Shown here one piece after another: positions 15,680 through 24,377 of a stretch of DNA of 64,000 bases (position 1 is its first letter; every line of letters begins with the position of its first letter). This DNA is from Curtobacterium aurantiacum. GTDB lineage: Bacteria > Actinomycetota > Actinomycetes > Actinomycetales > Microbacteriaceae. Under the pieces are notes generated by a model. It was not told the origin of the DNA, did no database searches, and saw nothing but the letters and a program-made list of their open reading frames with translations. Location of the stretch: contig NZ_JAHEWN010000001.1 of assembly GCF_018598555.1 (NCBI RefSeq), positions 124,001-188,000 of the forward strand, written 5' to 3'. The translations under genes were made by a program, and so were the position numbers.

Positions 15680-16492
15680 TCAGGCGTACCGCCGCGCTGC
15701 CCGGAGCGCGGCCCCGGTGTACGAGCCGCCGAACAGGAACACGTGCAGCAGCAGCGGCGCGAGCTGGTGGAGCTCGACGCGCTCCTGCCAGCCGTCGGCC
15801 AGCCGCGACTCCCGGTCGTAGGCGGCGAGCACCGTCTCGAGCCGGGGCAGCCCGAACAGCCCGAGCAGTGCCAGGTCGGTCTCGGCGTGCCCGCCGTGGG
15901 CGATCGGGTCGATGAGCACGGCGCCGGTGGGTTCCGATGAATCCGTGGGCCAGAGCACGTTGCCGGCCCACAGGTCGCCGTGCAGACGAGCGGGTCGGTC
16001 CCCGACGAGCGCGGGCTGCGGCGACCCGAGCGTGCCGTCCTGCACGCGCGAGGCGACCCGCTCGAACACGGCGGCCTCGGCGTGGTCGAACCCGCCGGCG
16101 TCGACGATGCGGCGGACGAAGTCGCGGATCCGGTACTCGGCGAAGAACTCGCCCCAGGTCGCCGGTGCCTGCTCGGCCGTGACGAACGGCGTGCGCGAGC
16201 GGCCCATCCGCAGCGCCGCACCGCGGGTCCATCCGGCGGGCGGCGCACCCCAGTGGTCGGCGCCGGCGGCGTGGGTGTGTGCGAGGGACCGGCCGAAGCG
16301 CTCGGCCTGGGCGGCGGTGGGGGATCCGTCGGAGATCAGCTCGAGGTCGAGCACGGTCGGGCTCGGGCGCCCCAGCACGCGGGCGATGCGGGTGCCTCCG
16401 GTGTCCTCGGCCTCGGCGAGCCAGGCGAGTCCGGCGGCTTCGGCTGCCGCTTCGTCCGCGGTGGTGAACGTCTTCACGTGCGTCTCGGCCAT
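15680..16492 (-). CDS. Fructosamine kinase family protein
   Basis: The 270-residue protein matches the FN3K/ketosamine-3-kinase family in length and motifs. The phosphotransfer loop RLHGDLWAGNVLW is at about 169-182, and a second acidic motif LIDPIAHGGHAETDLAL follows. Family members phosphorylate sugars attached non-enzymatically to protein amines, allowing deglycation; bacterial members are poorly characterised. ATG 16492 is preferred over a GTG at 16516 because CAGGAT ends six bases before it, a leaderless arrangement. Confidence 0.85.
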   Translation of the reverse strand: MAETHVKTFTTADEAAAEAAGLAWLAEAEDTGGTRIARVLGRPSPTVLDLELISDGSPTAAQAERFGRSLAHTHAAGADHWGAPPAGWTRGAALRMGRSRTPFVTAEQAPATWGEFFAEYRIRDFVRRIVDAGGFDHAEAAVFERVASRVQDGTLGSPQPALVGDRPARLHGDLWAGNVLWPTDSSEPTGAVLIDPIAHGGHAETDLALLGLFGLPRLETVLAAYDRESRLADGWQERVELHQLAPLLLHVFLFGGSYTGAALRAARRYA

Positions 16493-16498
16493 CGGTCC

Positions 16499-16504
16499 AT
16501 CCTG
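16499..16504 (-). promoter_or_regulatory. Leaderless -10 for the fructosamine kinase gene
   Basis: CAGGAT on the minus strand is separated from ATG 16492 by six bases. Confidence 0.45.
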
Positions 16505-16540
16505 CCGAGGGGGCACCGTCGACCGTTCAGCCGACGATCA

Positions 16541-16576
16541 CCCGGCGACCCGGCGACCCGGCGCCCCGGCGACCCG
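16541..16576. repeat. 8-bp tandem repeat CCCGGCGA
   Basis: About four and a half units, one with a base change, fill the gap between the kinase promoter and the end of the response regulator gene. Confidence 0.7.
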
Positions 16577-16577
16577 G

Positions 16578-17375
16578 TCACGCGCTCGGCTCTCCCCGCC
16601 GAGCCGCGTGCACCACGAGTGCCAGCTGCACCCGGTTCTCGACCCCGAACTTCTCGTACACGTGCCCCACGTGCGTCTTCACGGTGGCGAGCCCGACGAA
16701 CAGGTCGGCGGCGATCTGCGCGTTCGACGCACCGTTCGCCACGGCGAGCGCCACCTCGGTCTCCCGCTCGGTCAGCAGGGCGAGCAGTCGGCGCGCCTCG
16801 GCTCCGCCGGCAGCAGCGCCGGCAGCAGCGCCGGCAGCAGCGCCGGCAGCAGCGCCGGCAGCAGCGCCGGCAGCAGCGCCGGCAGCAGCGCCAGCAGCAG
16901 CGCCGGCCGGTCCGCCGCCCGGGCCACCGGCCGCCTGGCCCGAGCGGGGCCCGGCCGCGAACGCGATCACCCGGTCGAGCACGGACGGGGACAGGATCGA
17001 GCGTCCGGCCGCCACCGTCCGGACCGCCTGCACCAGCTCGTGCGGCGGGGTGTCCTTGAGCAGGAACCCGCGGGCACCGGCCTGCAGTGCCCCGAGCACG
17101 AGGTCGTCGCCCTCGAAGGTCGTCAGCACCAGGACGGCCAGGTCGGGTCGACGCCGGAGTTCGCGCTCGGTGGCGACGAGTCCGTCGCACCGGGGCATGC
17201 GGATGTCCATGAGCACGACGTCGGGTGCGGTCGTCGCGATGACGCCCTCGGCTTCGAGCCCGTCGCCCGCTTCGCCCACGACCACCAGGCCGTCGTCGCC
17301 GCTGAGCAGCATGCGGAGCCCGACGCGCACGAGCTGGTCGTCGTCGACCAGGACGACGCGGATCGGTGCGGTCAC
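16578..17375 (-). CDS. NarL/LuxR-type response regulator with expanded Ala/Gly linker
   Basis: The 265-residue regulator has a receiver domain (phosphoacceptor Asp57 in VVLMDIRMP, switch Thr in LVLTTFEGDD, Lys in FLLKDTPP) and a C-terminal LuxR helix-turn-helix (LTERETEVALAVANGASNAQ onward). The linker is greatly expanded by eight AAAG units encoded by a 12-bp tandem repeat; ordinary NarL linkers are 15-20 residues. GTG 17375 overlaps the kinase stop as GTGA; a GTG at 17384 is the alternative. It works with the upstream histidine kinase. The target genes are not evident. Confidence 0.9.
   Translation of the reverse strand: MTAPIRVVLVDDDQLVRVGLRMLLSGDDGLVVVGEAGDGLEAEGVIATTAPDVVLMDIRMPRCDGLVATERELRRRPDLAVLVLTTFEGDDLVLGALQAGARGFLLKDTPPHELVQAVRTVAAGRSILSPSVLDRVIAFAAGPRSGQAAGGPGGGPAGAAAGAAAGAAAGAAAGAAAGAAAGAAAGAAAGGAEARRLLALLTERETEVALAVANGASNAQIAADLFVGLATVKTHVGHVYEKFGVENRVQLALVVHAARRGEPSA
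16806..16901 (+). repeat. 12-bp tandem repeat inside the response regulator gene
   Basis: Seven perfect copies of GCCGGCAGCAGC (16806-16889) are followed by one with a single change (16890-16901). Each unit keeps the reading frame and encodes four residues, so copy-number change would alter linker length without frameshift. Confidence 0.95.
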
Positions 17376-18574
17376 GCCGTCCACGGCAGCACCGCCTCGA
17401 CCACGTGCACCCGGCCGTCGTCGCTGCCGGCCCGGAAGCTCCCGCCGACGAGTCGAGCCCGTTCGGCGAGCCCCCGCAGGCCGTGCCCCGCGGTGGCCGC
17501 GGACGCCGGGCCCTCGGCCAGCGTGTTCGACACGACCACCCGGATCGCAGGACCGCTGACGACCTCGACGACCACGTCGACGGGTTGCCCGGGGGCGTGC
17601 CGGCGGGCGTTCGTCAGCGCCTCCTGCACGATCCGGTACGCGTGCCGCCCGACGACCGTCGGTGCCTCCGAGCTGTCGGCCACGATGCGCGCCCGGACGG
17701 TCACGCCGCCGGCACGCGCCTGGTCGAGCAGGGCGGGCAGGTCGACGAGCGTCGGCTGTGGAGGCGCGGTGCCGGTCACCTCGTCGCCCCCGGTCGCCGC
17801 GGGGTCGCGCAGCACCCCGAGGACGTCGCGCAGGTCGGTGAGCGCGGAGTGCGCCTCGGCCCGCACGACCCCGGCGGCCGCGGCCGTCTCGTCGGGGGTG
17901 AGTCCGGGGCCGCGGTACTCGAGCGCGCCGGCGTGCAGCGCGACCAGGGAGAGCCGGTGGCCGAGGACGTCGTGCATCTCGCGGGCGATGTGGGCGCGTT
18001 CCTGCTCGCGGGCCCGGTCCTCGCGCAGCTGCTGGTCGCGCTCGAGCAGTGCGGCCCGCTCGCGCAGCGACAGCAGGAGCGCCCGGCGCTGCCCGATCGC
18101 GATGCCGATCACCACGAGCAGGGCGATGCCGACGATGCCCGCGACCATGATCTGCCAGAGCGGCATGTCGTCGGCCGGGGGCGCCAGGACGACGTCGTAG
18201 AGCACGGTGGAGCCGAGCATCACGGCGGCGGCGACGGCGAGTTCGGCAGCCCGACGCCGGGTGGCGAGCGAGACGAGGGAGAGTCCTGCTGCCCCGACGG
18301 CCAGCGTCGACACCGAGCTGAGGGCAGCGATGACGACCGTGATGACCAGCGGTGCGCGGTGTCGGAACGGCAGGAGGACGAGGGCGGCCAGGCCGGCGCC
18401 CATGTCCGCGAGGATCAGGGCACCGACGTGCAGCTCACTCCACCCGCGGGTGTCCATCGTCGGCCACACCAGGGCAGCGGTGAGCAGCCCGGTCAGGGCG
18501 GCGACGGCCACCCGCCACGTCTGCGCCCAGACGCGCCGTCCGAGGGGGACGGCGGGGAGCGCGATCGAGGTCAT
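17372..18574 (-). CDS. DesK/NarX-like sensor histidine kinase
   Basis: The 400-residue kinase has five or six N-terminal transmembrane segments (about residues 20-165), a short coiled segment, a HisKA_3 phosphoacceptor motif (AREMHDVLGHRL, His201) and an ATPase domain with an N-box (QEALTNARRHAPG) and G-box (GHGLRGLAERA). There is no large extracellular domain, so the signal is probably sensed in or near the membrane. It is first in a two-gene operon with the response regulator. Its start has a TAGGCT -10 six bases upstream and no ribosome binding site. Confidence 0.92.
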   Translation of the reverse strand: MTSIALPAVPLGRRVWAQTWRVAVAALTGLLTAALVWPTMDTRGWSELHVGALILADMGAGLAALVLLPFRHRAPLVITVVIAALSSVSTLAVGAAGLSLVSLATRRRAAELAVAAAVMLGSTVLYDVVLAPPADDMPLWQIMVAGIVGIALLVVIGIAIGQRRALLLSLRERAALLERDQQLREDRAREQERAHIAREMHDVLGHRLSLVALHAGALEYRGPGLTPDETAAAAGVVRAEAHSALTDLRDVLGVLRDPAATGGDEVTGTAPPQPTLVDLPALLDQARAGGVTVRARIVADSSEAPTVVGRHAYRIVQEALTNARRHAPGQPVDVVVEVVSGPAIRVVVSNTLAEGPASAATAGHGLRGLAERARLVGGSFRAGSDDGRVHVVEAVLPWTA

Positions 18575-18580
18575 GTCCCG

Positions 18581-18586
18581 AGCCTA
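18581..18586 (-). promoter_or_regulatory. Leaderless -10 for the two-component operon
   Basis: TAGGCT on the minus strand, six bases, then ATG 18574. Confidence 0.6.
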
Positions 18587-18653
18587 GGGAGCGGGGAGGC
18601 CGAGCGGATCCGCCGAAGGTCGGAGCTGCTGCCGGGGTCGGGAACCGCGCGCC

Positions 18654-19502
18654 TCAGACCGCGTCGACCAGGGCGTGCGCGAGGGGGTGCCACTCGCGCG
18701 ACGACGGCCCGCTCAGCACCAGGGTCCGCTCGAGGCGCCGGGCCATCGGGATCATCACGAGGTCCGACGGCAGCATCCCGCGGCCCAGCGTCGGCACGAT
18801 CGACACGCCCTCGCCCCGCTGGATCATCCCGAACATCGTGCTCATCTCCCGCACCCGGTGGGCGTAGCGGAAGGGCCGTCCGTCGAGCTCGTGCAGCTTC
18901 TGGATCTGGTACTCGCAGCCGCCGCCACCCGCGACGAGTCCGTCCTCGTGCAGGTCGTCGAGGGTGAGCGCCGGGAGCTCGGCGAGGGGGTGGTCGCGGC
19001 GGACGACGGCGGCCATCTCGTCACGGGCGACGACCACACCACCGGCCGGTGTCGGCGACGGGTCGACGAGCACGGCGGCGTCGACGGTCCCGGCCTCGAG
19101 CCACTCCGGCATCTCGTCGTCGTCGCCCTCGTAGACCTGCACGTCGACGTCCGGCAGGGTCACCGCCCACAGCTCGCGGAGCCGCGGCAGCAGGCCCTGG
19201 CAGACGGTGGGGACGGCCGCGAGTCGCACGGTGCCGCGGGCCGTGGCGGGCCGGACCACCGCCTCCAGGGCGTCGACGGAGGCGAGCACGCTGCGGGCGT
19301 GTGCCAACAGGCGGTCGCCGAGCGGTGTGGCGGCGGCGACCGCGCCGCGGCGCACGACGGGGCCGCCGACCTCGCGCTCCAGCCCGGCGACCGCGTGCGA
19401 CACGGCGGACTGTCCGACCCCGAGCGCCGCAGCGGCCGAGGTGAAGGACCCGGCGTCGAGCGTGGCGACGAACGCGCGGAGTTGCTGGACCGAGACCGTC
19501 AT
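18654..19502 (-). CDS. LysR-family transcriptional regulator
   Basis: The 282-residue protein has the LysR N-terminal helix-turn-helix (QQLRAFVATLDAGSFTSAAA, GVGQSAVSHAVAGLE) and a periplasmic-binding-like effector domain. It is divergent from an EamA-family exporter gene with about 70 bases between them, so it probably controls that exporter. AGGAGG precedes ATG 19502. The ligand is unknown. Confidence 0.92.
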   Translation of the reverse strand: MTVSVQQLRAFVATLDAGSFTSAAAALGVGQSAVSHAVAGLEREVGGPVVRRGAVAAATPLGDRLLAHARSVLASVDALEAVVRPATARGTVRLAAVPTVCQGLLPRLRELWAVTLPDVDVQVYEGDDDEMPEWLEAGTVDAAVLVDPSPTPAGGVVVARDEMAAVVRRDHPLAELPALTLDDLHEDGLVAGGGGCEYQIQKLHELDGRPFRYAHRVREMSTMFGMIQRGEGVSIVPTLGRGMLPSDLVMIPMARRLERTLVLSGPSSREWHPLAHALVDAV

Positions 19503-19573
19503 GCGTCCTCCTCATGTGTGCATGAGCGACATGCGTTTGCCGCATGCCGATCGCTGGTCCGACACTAGGCCAC
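19503..19573. promoter_or_regulatory. Divergent LysR/EamA control region
   Basis: CATGCG (19530-19535), five bases, then CGCATG (19541-19546) form an inverted repeat. A second symmetrical pair CATG-TGTG-CATG occupies 19513-19524. Both lie where a LysR tetramer would bind between the divergent genes. Confidence 0.5.
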
Positions 19574-20479
19574 GTGAACGCTCTCCTCTACGCCCTCGTC
19601 GCCCTCACCTGGGGGTCGAGCTTCCTGTTCGCGAAGATCGGCCTCGACGGGCTCGCCCCGCAGCAGGTCGCGACCGTGCGGACCGTGCTCGGCGGGGTGA
19701 CGCTCGTCGTGGTGCTCCTGGCGACCCGTCGCCGGTGGCCCCGGGAGCCCCGCACCTGGGGACACCTGGCCGTCGTCGCGGTGTTCCTCAACGCGGTGCC
19801 GTCGTCACTGATGGCGTGGGCCGAGCAGACGGTGCCGTCCGGGCTCGCGAGCATCTACAACGCGACGACCCCGATCATGACGCTGGCCGCGCTCGCGGTG
19901 CTCGTGCCCTCCGAGCGGCTGCGCGGACGACAGGTGGTCGGGATCGTGCTCGGCATCGTCGGGGTGCTCGTGCTGGTCGGCCCGTGGGACGTCCTGACCG
20001 ATCCCGAGGTGCTGGCGAGCGTGCCGGGACAGGTCGCCCTGCTCGGCATGACCGCGTCCTACGGCATCGGGCTCGCCTACCTGCGCCGGGTGGCCGTGGC
20101 GAGCGCGGACGACCCGGTCACCCTGGCGACGGTCCAGCTGACGCTGGCCTCCGGGATGCTCCTGCTGGTCGCGCCCGTCATCGCGACCGGTCCGGTACAG
20201 CTGGACGGGAGGATCGTGGCCGCGATGATCGCGCTCGGTTGCGTCGGCACGGGGCTGGCCTACGCCTGGAACACGCGGCTGGTGCAGGCGTGGGGCGCCG
20301 GGCGCGCATCCACCGTCACCTACCTGACGCCCGTGGTCGGGGTGGCGCTCGGCGTCCTCGTGCTGGGGGAACGGGTGCGGTGGAACGAGCCCGTCGGTGG
20401 ACTCGTCGTCCTGCTGGGGATCGCCCTGGCGTCCGGGGTGCTCGTGCGTCGGAAGGCACCCGCGCCGGCTGCTGCCTGA
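19574..20479 (+). CDS. EamA (DMT) family transporter
   Basis: The 301-residue protein has ten predicted transmembrane helices arranged as two EamA repeats, beginning NALLYALVALTWGSSFLFAK. The first repeat ends near residue 135, and the second has TYLTPVVGVALGVLVLGE near 255-272, a typical EamA end motif. Members export metabolites or amino acids. GTG 19574 is chosen because the hydrophobic first helix begins there; an ATG at 19544 would add ten unusual residues and lies in the operator region. It is probably regulated by the divergent LysR protein. Confidence 0.85.
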   Translation: MNALLYALVALTWGSSFLFAKIGLDGLAPQQVATVRTVLGGVTLVVVLLATRRRWPREPRTWGHLAVVAVFLNAVPSSLMAWAEQTVPSGLASIYNATTPIMTLAALAVLVPSERLRGRQVVGIVLGIVGVLVLVGPWDVLTDPEVLASVPGQVALLGMTASYGIGLAYLRRVAVASADDPVTLATVQLTLASGMLLLVAPVIATGPVQLDGRIVAAMIALGCVGTGLAYAWNTRLVQAWGAGRASTVTYLTPVVGVALGVLVLGERVRWNEPVGGLVVLLGIALASGVLVRRKAPAPAAA

Positions 20480-20499
20480 CCGGGCCCGGGGCCGAGCCG

Positions 20500-20505
20500 T
20501 AGGAT
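20500..20505 (+). promoter_or_regulatory. -10 element for the acyl-CoA ligase gene
   Basis: TAGGAT lies 44 bases before ATG 20550, leaving a short leader with a GGAG ribosome binding site at 20540-20543. Confidence 0.4.
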
Positions 20506-20549
20506 CGGCTCCGACGACGACGAGGTCGTCGAGGAAGACGGAGAACGGC

Positions 20550-22136
20550 ATGCACGACACCCACACCACCCGCGCGACAGCGTCCGTCGCAGCGATCCTC
20601 GCCGAGTCCGCGGAGCGGTACCCGGACGACGTCGCCGTCATCGTGGGTGACGTCCGCACCACCTACGCCGAGCTGTGGGCGCAGACCCTCGCCTACGCCG
20701 GAGCGCTCCGCGCACGGGGCGTCAGCGAGGGGTCGAAGGTGGCGATGCTCGTGCCGAACGTCGCGGACTTCCCCCGCGTCTACTACGCCACGCTGGCCCT
20801 CGGCGCGGTGGCCGTCCCCGTGCACGCCCTGCTGAAGCGCCGCGAGGTCGAGTACGTCCTGCGCGACAGCGGCGCCACCCTGCTCGTCTGCGCCGCACCG
20901 CTGCTCGGCGAGGGTTCCGCCGGCGCCGAGCTGGCCGGGGTCGACGTCGTGACCGTGCTCGCGCCGGCGACCACCGACGACGGGTCCGCGGTCGGCCCCG
21001 ACCGGCTCGAGGACCTGGCCGAGCGGAGCGAACCGCTCGACACCTACGTCCCGCGGCACCCGTTCGACACCGCGACGATCCTGTACACGAGCGGCACCAC
21101 CGGCCAGCCCAAGGGGGCGGAGGGCTCCCACTTCTCGCTGCTCGAACAGGTCAACACCAACCTGCTGACGACGTTCGACATGCACCGCGGGGACGTCCTG
21201 CTCGGCGCACTGCCGCTGTTCCACACCTTCGGGCAGACCTGCACGATGAACACCGGGTTCCGGACCGGCGCGACGCTCGTCATGCTGCCGCGGTTCGACG
21301 GCGACTCGGCGCTCGCCGCGATGGTCGAGCACGGCTGCGGCATCTTCATGGGCGTCCCGACGATGTACATGGCGCTGCTCGACGCCGCGACCCGGTCCGA
21401 GGCCCGACCGACGCTCCGGTACGCGATCTCCGGTGGTGCTTCGCTGCCGCTCGCGGTGCTCGAGCGGTTCGAGCAGGTCTTCGACGCCCCGATCCACGAG
21501 GGGTACGGCCTGACCGAGACCTCGCCGGTGGCCACCTTCAACCACGTCGGCCGACCGCCGCGGCCCGGCACGATCGGGACACCGGTCTGGGGCATCGACG
21601 TCGAGATCGCCGACCCGGAGGTCCGCGACGCGATCGTGATGCTGCCCCGAGGCGCGATCGGCGAGCTCGTGATCCGCGGCCACAACCTGATGAACGGGTA
21701 CCTCGACCGCCCCGAGGACACCGCGGAGGCGATCGTGGACGGCTGGTTCCGCACCGGCGACCTCGGCACGAAGGACGACGACGGGTACCTGACCATCGTC
21801 GACCGCACGAAGGACATGATCATCCGCAACGGCTACAACGTGTACCCGCGGCAGGTCGAGGAAGTGCTCGCCACCCACCCCGACGTCGCGATGGCCGCGG
21901 TGTTCGGCGTGCCGCACGCGGTGCACGGGCAGGAGGTCGAGGCCGCGGTGGTCCTGCACGCCGGCGCGACCGTCGAGCCGCAGGTCCTGGTCGACTTCGT
22001 CGCCGCCGAGATCGCGGCGTACAAGTACCCCCGGGTCGTGCACGTCCTCGACGCGCTGCCGCTCGGTCCGAGCGGCAAGGTGCTCAAGCGCGAGCTCGTC
22101 GACCGGTTCGGCGTCGATGTGACGGCGGTTCCGTGA
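20550..22136 (+). CDS. AMP-dependent acyl-CoA synthetase/ligase
   Basis: The 528-residue protein is a class I adenylate-forming enzyme. It has the P-loop YTSGTTGQPKGAE at about 177-189, the EGYGLTETSP motif near 317, WFRTGDLG near 397 and GYLTIVDRTKDMIIRNGYNV, and the C-terminal catalytic Lys in GPSGKVLK near 507. It adenylates a carboxylic acid, most likely a fatty acid, and forms the CoA thioester; chain length cannot be read. ATG 20550 is preferred to the earlier in-frame ATG 20397, which lies inside the exporter gene. A UbiA gene follows after 42 bases with its own promoter. Confidence 0.9.
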   Translation: MHDTHTTRATASVAAILAESAERYPDDVAVIVGDVRTTYAELWAQTLAYAGALRARGVSEGSKVAMLVPNVADFPRVYYATLALGAVAVPVHALLKRREVEYVLRDSGATLLVCAAPLLGEGSAGAELAGVDVVTVLAPATTDDGSAVGPDRLEDLAERSEPLDTYVPRHPFDTATILYTSGTTGQPKGAEGSHFSLLEQVNTNLLTTFDMHRGDVLLGALPLFHTFGQTCTMNTGFRTGATLVMLPRFDGDSALAAMVEHGCGIFMGVPTMYMALLDAATRSEARPTLRYAISGGASLPLAVLERFEQVFDAPIHEGYGLTETSPVATFNHVGRPPRPGTIGTPVWGIDVEIADPEVRDAIVMLPRGAIGELVIRGHNLMNGYLDRPEDTAEAIVDGWFRTGDLGTKDDDGYLTIVDRTKDMIIRNGYNVYPRQVEEVLATHPDVAMAAVFGVPHAVHGQEVEAAVVLHAGATVEPQVLVDFVAAEIAAYKYPRVVHVLDALPLGPSGKVLKRELVDRFGVDVTAVP

Positions 22137-22166
22137 TCCCTCCCACGACCGCGCAGGCGCGATCCG

Positions 22167-22172
22167 TACGCT
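22167..22172 (+). promoter_or_regulatory. Leaderless -10 for the UbiA gene
   Basis: TACGCT, six bases, then GTG 22179; there is no Shine-Dalgarno sequence. Confidence 0.6.
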
Positions 22173-22178
22173 GACCGG

Positions 22179-23048
22179 GTGACCGCCAGCCGCACCCCGT
22201 CGACCGCGCGCCTGCTGTTCGCGTCCTCACACCCGGGGCCCACGGTCACCGTGACGGTCCTCGCCGCGGTCATCGCCGCCGCCGTCGGGCACCCGGTGTG
22301 GCTCGTCGTGCTGGTGGCCCTGACGGTCGTCGCCGGGCAGCTGTCCATCGGGCTCGCGAACGACTGGATCGACGCGGACCGCGACCGGGCCGTCGGGCGG
22401 AGTGACAAGCCCGTCGCGCGGGGACTCATCGCGGTCGGCACCGTCCGCACCGCCGCGTTCGCCACCGCCGGGGCCGCCGTGGTGCTCTCGCTGTTCCTGG
22501 GACCGGTCGCCGCGGTCGCGCACCTCGTGCTGGTCGCCGCCGGGTGGGCCTACGACGCCGGGCTCAAGCGTTCGGCGTGGTCGGTGGCGCCGTTCGTCGT
22601 CGCCTTCGGGCTGCTGCCCGTGGTGTCCGTCGCCGCCGGGCCCGAGGGCCAGTGGCCGGCGTGGTGGGCGATCGCCACGGGGGCCGTGTTCGGGATCGCG
22701 ATCCACTGCACCAACGTGCTGCCCGACCTGGTCGACGACGCCGCGACCGGTGTCCGGGGGTTCCCGCACCGGCTCGGACTCCGTCGCGCCGGGATCGTCG
22801 CGTTCGCCGCACTCGTCGTCGCTGCCGCCCTGGTGCTCAGCGGGCAGGTGCTCGGCGACGACCCCGTGCGCGGTGCCGACGTCGTGCTCGCGGTCGTCGG
22901 TGCCGTCGTGGTGCTCGTCCTCGCGGTCGTCGGCGTCCGGCTGGTGCTCGCCGGGCGGGCGTCACGCACCCTGTTCCGGCTCGTCATCGCGTCGTCGCTC
23001 GTGCTGGTCGTCGAGCTCGGCCTCGCGGGCGCGCGACTCGTCGCCTGA
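22179..23048 (+). CDS. UbiA-family prenyltransferase
   Basis: The 289-residue membrane enzyme has about nine helices. The first Asp-rich motif is NDWIDADRDR (61-70), followed by GRSDKPVARG, and the second is DLVDDAATG (183-191); both bind prenyl diphosphate through magnesium. UbiA members attach prenyl chains to aromatic acceptors in quinone, heme or lipid pathways; the acceptor is not evident here. It is a plausible consumer of the isoprenoids made by the mevalonate and MEP genes in the window. The start is GTG. Confidence 0.85.
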   Translation: MTASRTPSTARLLFASSHPGPTVTVTVLAAVIAAAVGHPVWLVVLVALTVVAGQLSIGLANDWIDADRDRAVGRSDKPVARGLIAVGTVRTAAFATAGAAVVLSLFLGPVAAVAHLVLVAAGWAYDAGLKRSAWSVAPFVVAFGLLPVVSVAAGPEGQWPAWWAIATGAVFGIAIHCTNVLPDLVDDAATGVRGFPHRLGLRRAGIVAFAALVVAAALVLSGQVLGDDPVRGADVVLAVVGAVVVLVLAVVGVRLVLAGRASRTLFRLVIASSLVLVVELGLAGARLVA

Positions 23049-23098
23049 CGACGCGGAACACGCTGCGCGACTGCGTGCTGAGCGCCGGACGCGAGCCG

Positions 23099-24289
23099 TC
23101 AGGCCCAGCGCATCGCGTAGAGCCGGGCCAGGCCGTGCGCGGTCGGCAGCGACAGGGCGGTCCGGAGCAGCGCCTCCCGGCCGGTCGCCGTGACGGGGCC
23201 GAGCGGACGGCCGAGTGCCATGTTCACCTCGGCCTGCCGTGCCGCGCGTCGGGCGGACGCCTGTCGTCGGGCGGCGTAGCCCGGCCACGGACCGGCGACA
23301 CCGGTGCGGACCGCACCCGCCAGCAGCGGCGCCAACTCGGCGGCGTCGAGCCACCCGAGGTTCATGCCCTGCCCGCCGATCGGGCTGATCTCGTGGGCGG
23401 CGTCGCCGACGAGCACGACCCGGCCGGCGCCCACGCGGTCGGCCGTGCGGCGGCGGACCCGGAAGCCGCTGGTCATCGAGCAACTCGCGGCGTCCGGCAC
23501 GACACCGGTGCGCTCCGCGACGAGTGCGGCCAGGCGGGCTGCGACGTCGGTGTCGGCGGGACCCGCGCTGCCCTCCGCCGAGGCGAAGTCCGCGTCGTCG
23601 GGCACCAGGGCGACGTACCGGCGACGTCCGCCGGGCAGGGGGAACGACTCGACGACGCCGGACGGACCGACGTCGACGAGTGCGGCCGAGCGGGCAGACG
23701 GCTCCTCCGGGTCGGCGAAGTCGCCCATCACGTAGCGGTCGGGGTACTCGCGACCGGTGGTGCCGATGCCGAGCAGGTCGCGGACGATGCTCCGCGCACC
23801 GTCGGCCCCGACGACGAAGGCCGTACGGACCGTGACGGTGTCGCCGTCCGGTCCGGTCCCGGTGACGTCGACGTGATCGGTGTGGCGGGACAGCGCGGTC
23901 AGGGAGGTCCCGGTGCGCAGGGCCGTGGGCGCCGCCGCGTCGAGCCGGTCGCGCAGGAGCGACTCGGTGCGGTGCTGGTCGAGGGTGGCGACGTAGGGAT
24001 GGGTCGGCGACGCACGGTCGAAGGACAGGGCTCCGAGGGTGCGACCGCGGCTCCGGGCCACACCGGCACGGACCAGCGACGCCTCGGCGACGATCGGAGC
24101 GTGCAGACCGATCGCGGCGAACGCGTCGAGGGACGGCGGGTGGATGCCGATGGCCCGCGAACCGGTCGGGGGCTCGGATCGGCGTTCCCACACCCGGACG
24201 TCGACGCCCCGTGCGGCGAGCAGTGCCGCGAGGAACAGCCCGACGGGTCCGCCGCCGACGACCAGGACGTCGACGCGTTCGGTGGGCAC
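23099..24289 (-). CDS. FAD-dependent aromatic hydroxylase-type monooxygenase
   Basis: The 396-residue protein has the p-hydroxybenzoate hydroxylase pattern: GGGPVG dinucleotide motif (12-17), the DG motif in VVGADGARSIV, and the GD motif VLVGDAAHEISPIGGQGMNLG. These enzymes use NAD(P)H and oxygen to hydroxylate aromatic or polycyclic substrates. It converges on the UbiA gene, with 50 bases between stops. The substrate is unknown. The GTG start has a leaderless -10. Confidence 0.9.
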   Translation of the reverse strand: MPTERVDVLVVGGGPVGLFLAALLAARGVDVRVWERRSEPPTGSRAIGIHPPSLDAFAAIGLHAPIVAEASLVRAGVARSRGRTLGALSFDRASPTHPYVATLDQHRTESLLRDRLDAAAPTALRTGTSLTALSRHTDHVDVTGTGPDGDTVTVRTAFVVGADGARSIVRDLLGIGTTGREYPDRYVMGDFADPEEPSARSAALVDVGPSGVVESFPLPGGRRRYVALVPDDADFASAEGSAGPADTDVAARLAALVAERTGVVPDAASCSMTSGFRVRRRTADRVGAGRVVLVGDAAHEISPIGGQGMNLGWLDAAELAPLLAGAVRTGVAGPWPGYAARRQASARRAARQAEVNMALGRPLGPVTATGREALLRTALSLPTAHGLARLYAMRWA

Positions 24290-24295
24290 GAGGTG

Positions 24296-24301
24296 AGCCT
24301 A
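24296..24301 (-). promoter_or_regulatory. Leaderless -10 for the FAD monooxygenase gene
   Basis: TAGGCT on the minus strand, six bases, then GTG 24289. Confidence 0.6.
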
Positions 24302-24326
24302 CGGTGACCGTTCGCCGCAGCGTTCA

Positions 24327-24377
24327 GTGAGCAGGAGATGTCGGGTCAGCGGGCAGTAGGCGACGTGTTCTGCTCAC
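24327..24377. repeat. 51-bp GTGAGCAG hairpin, copy 2
   Basis: Same length and terminal 8-mers as copy 1. The arms are imperfect after the first eight bases but keep GTCG/CGAC pairing. It includes the stop codon of the acyltransferase gene (24374-24376) and probably terminates that gene. Confidence 0.75.

Noticed and set aside
16806-16901. Short regular repeats as a CRISPR array
   Set aside because: The 12-bp units are contiguous without spacers and lie in frame inside a response regulator gene.
15912-18200. Plus-strand open frame of 762 codons antisense to the kinase and response regulator
   Set aside because: Low-complexity Ser/Arg/Thr sequence containing the translated tandem repeat; the minus-strand genes explain the region fully.
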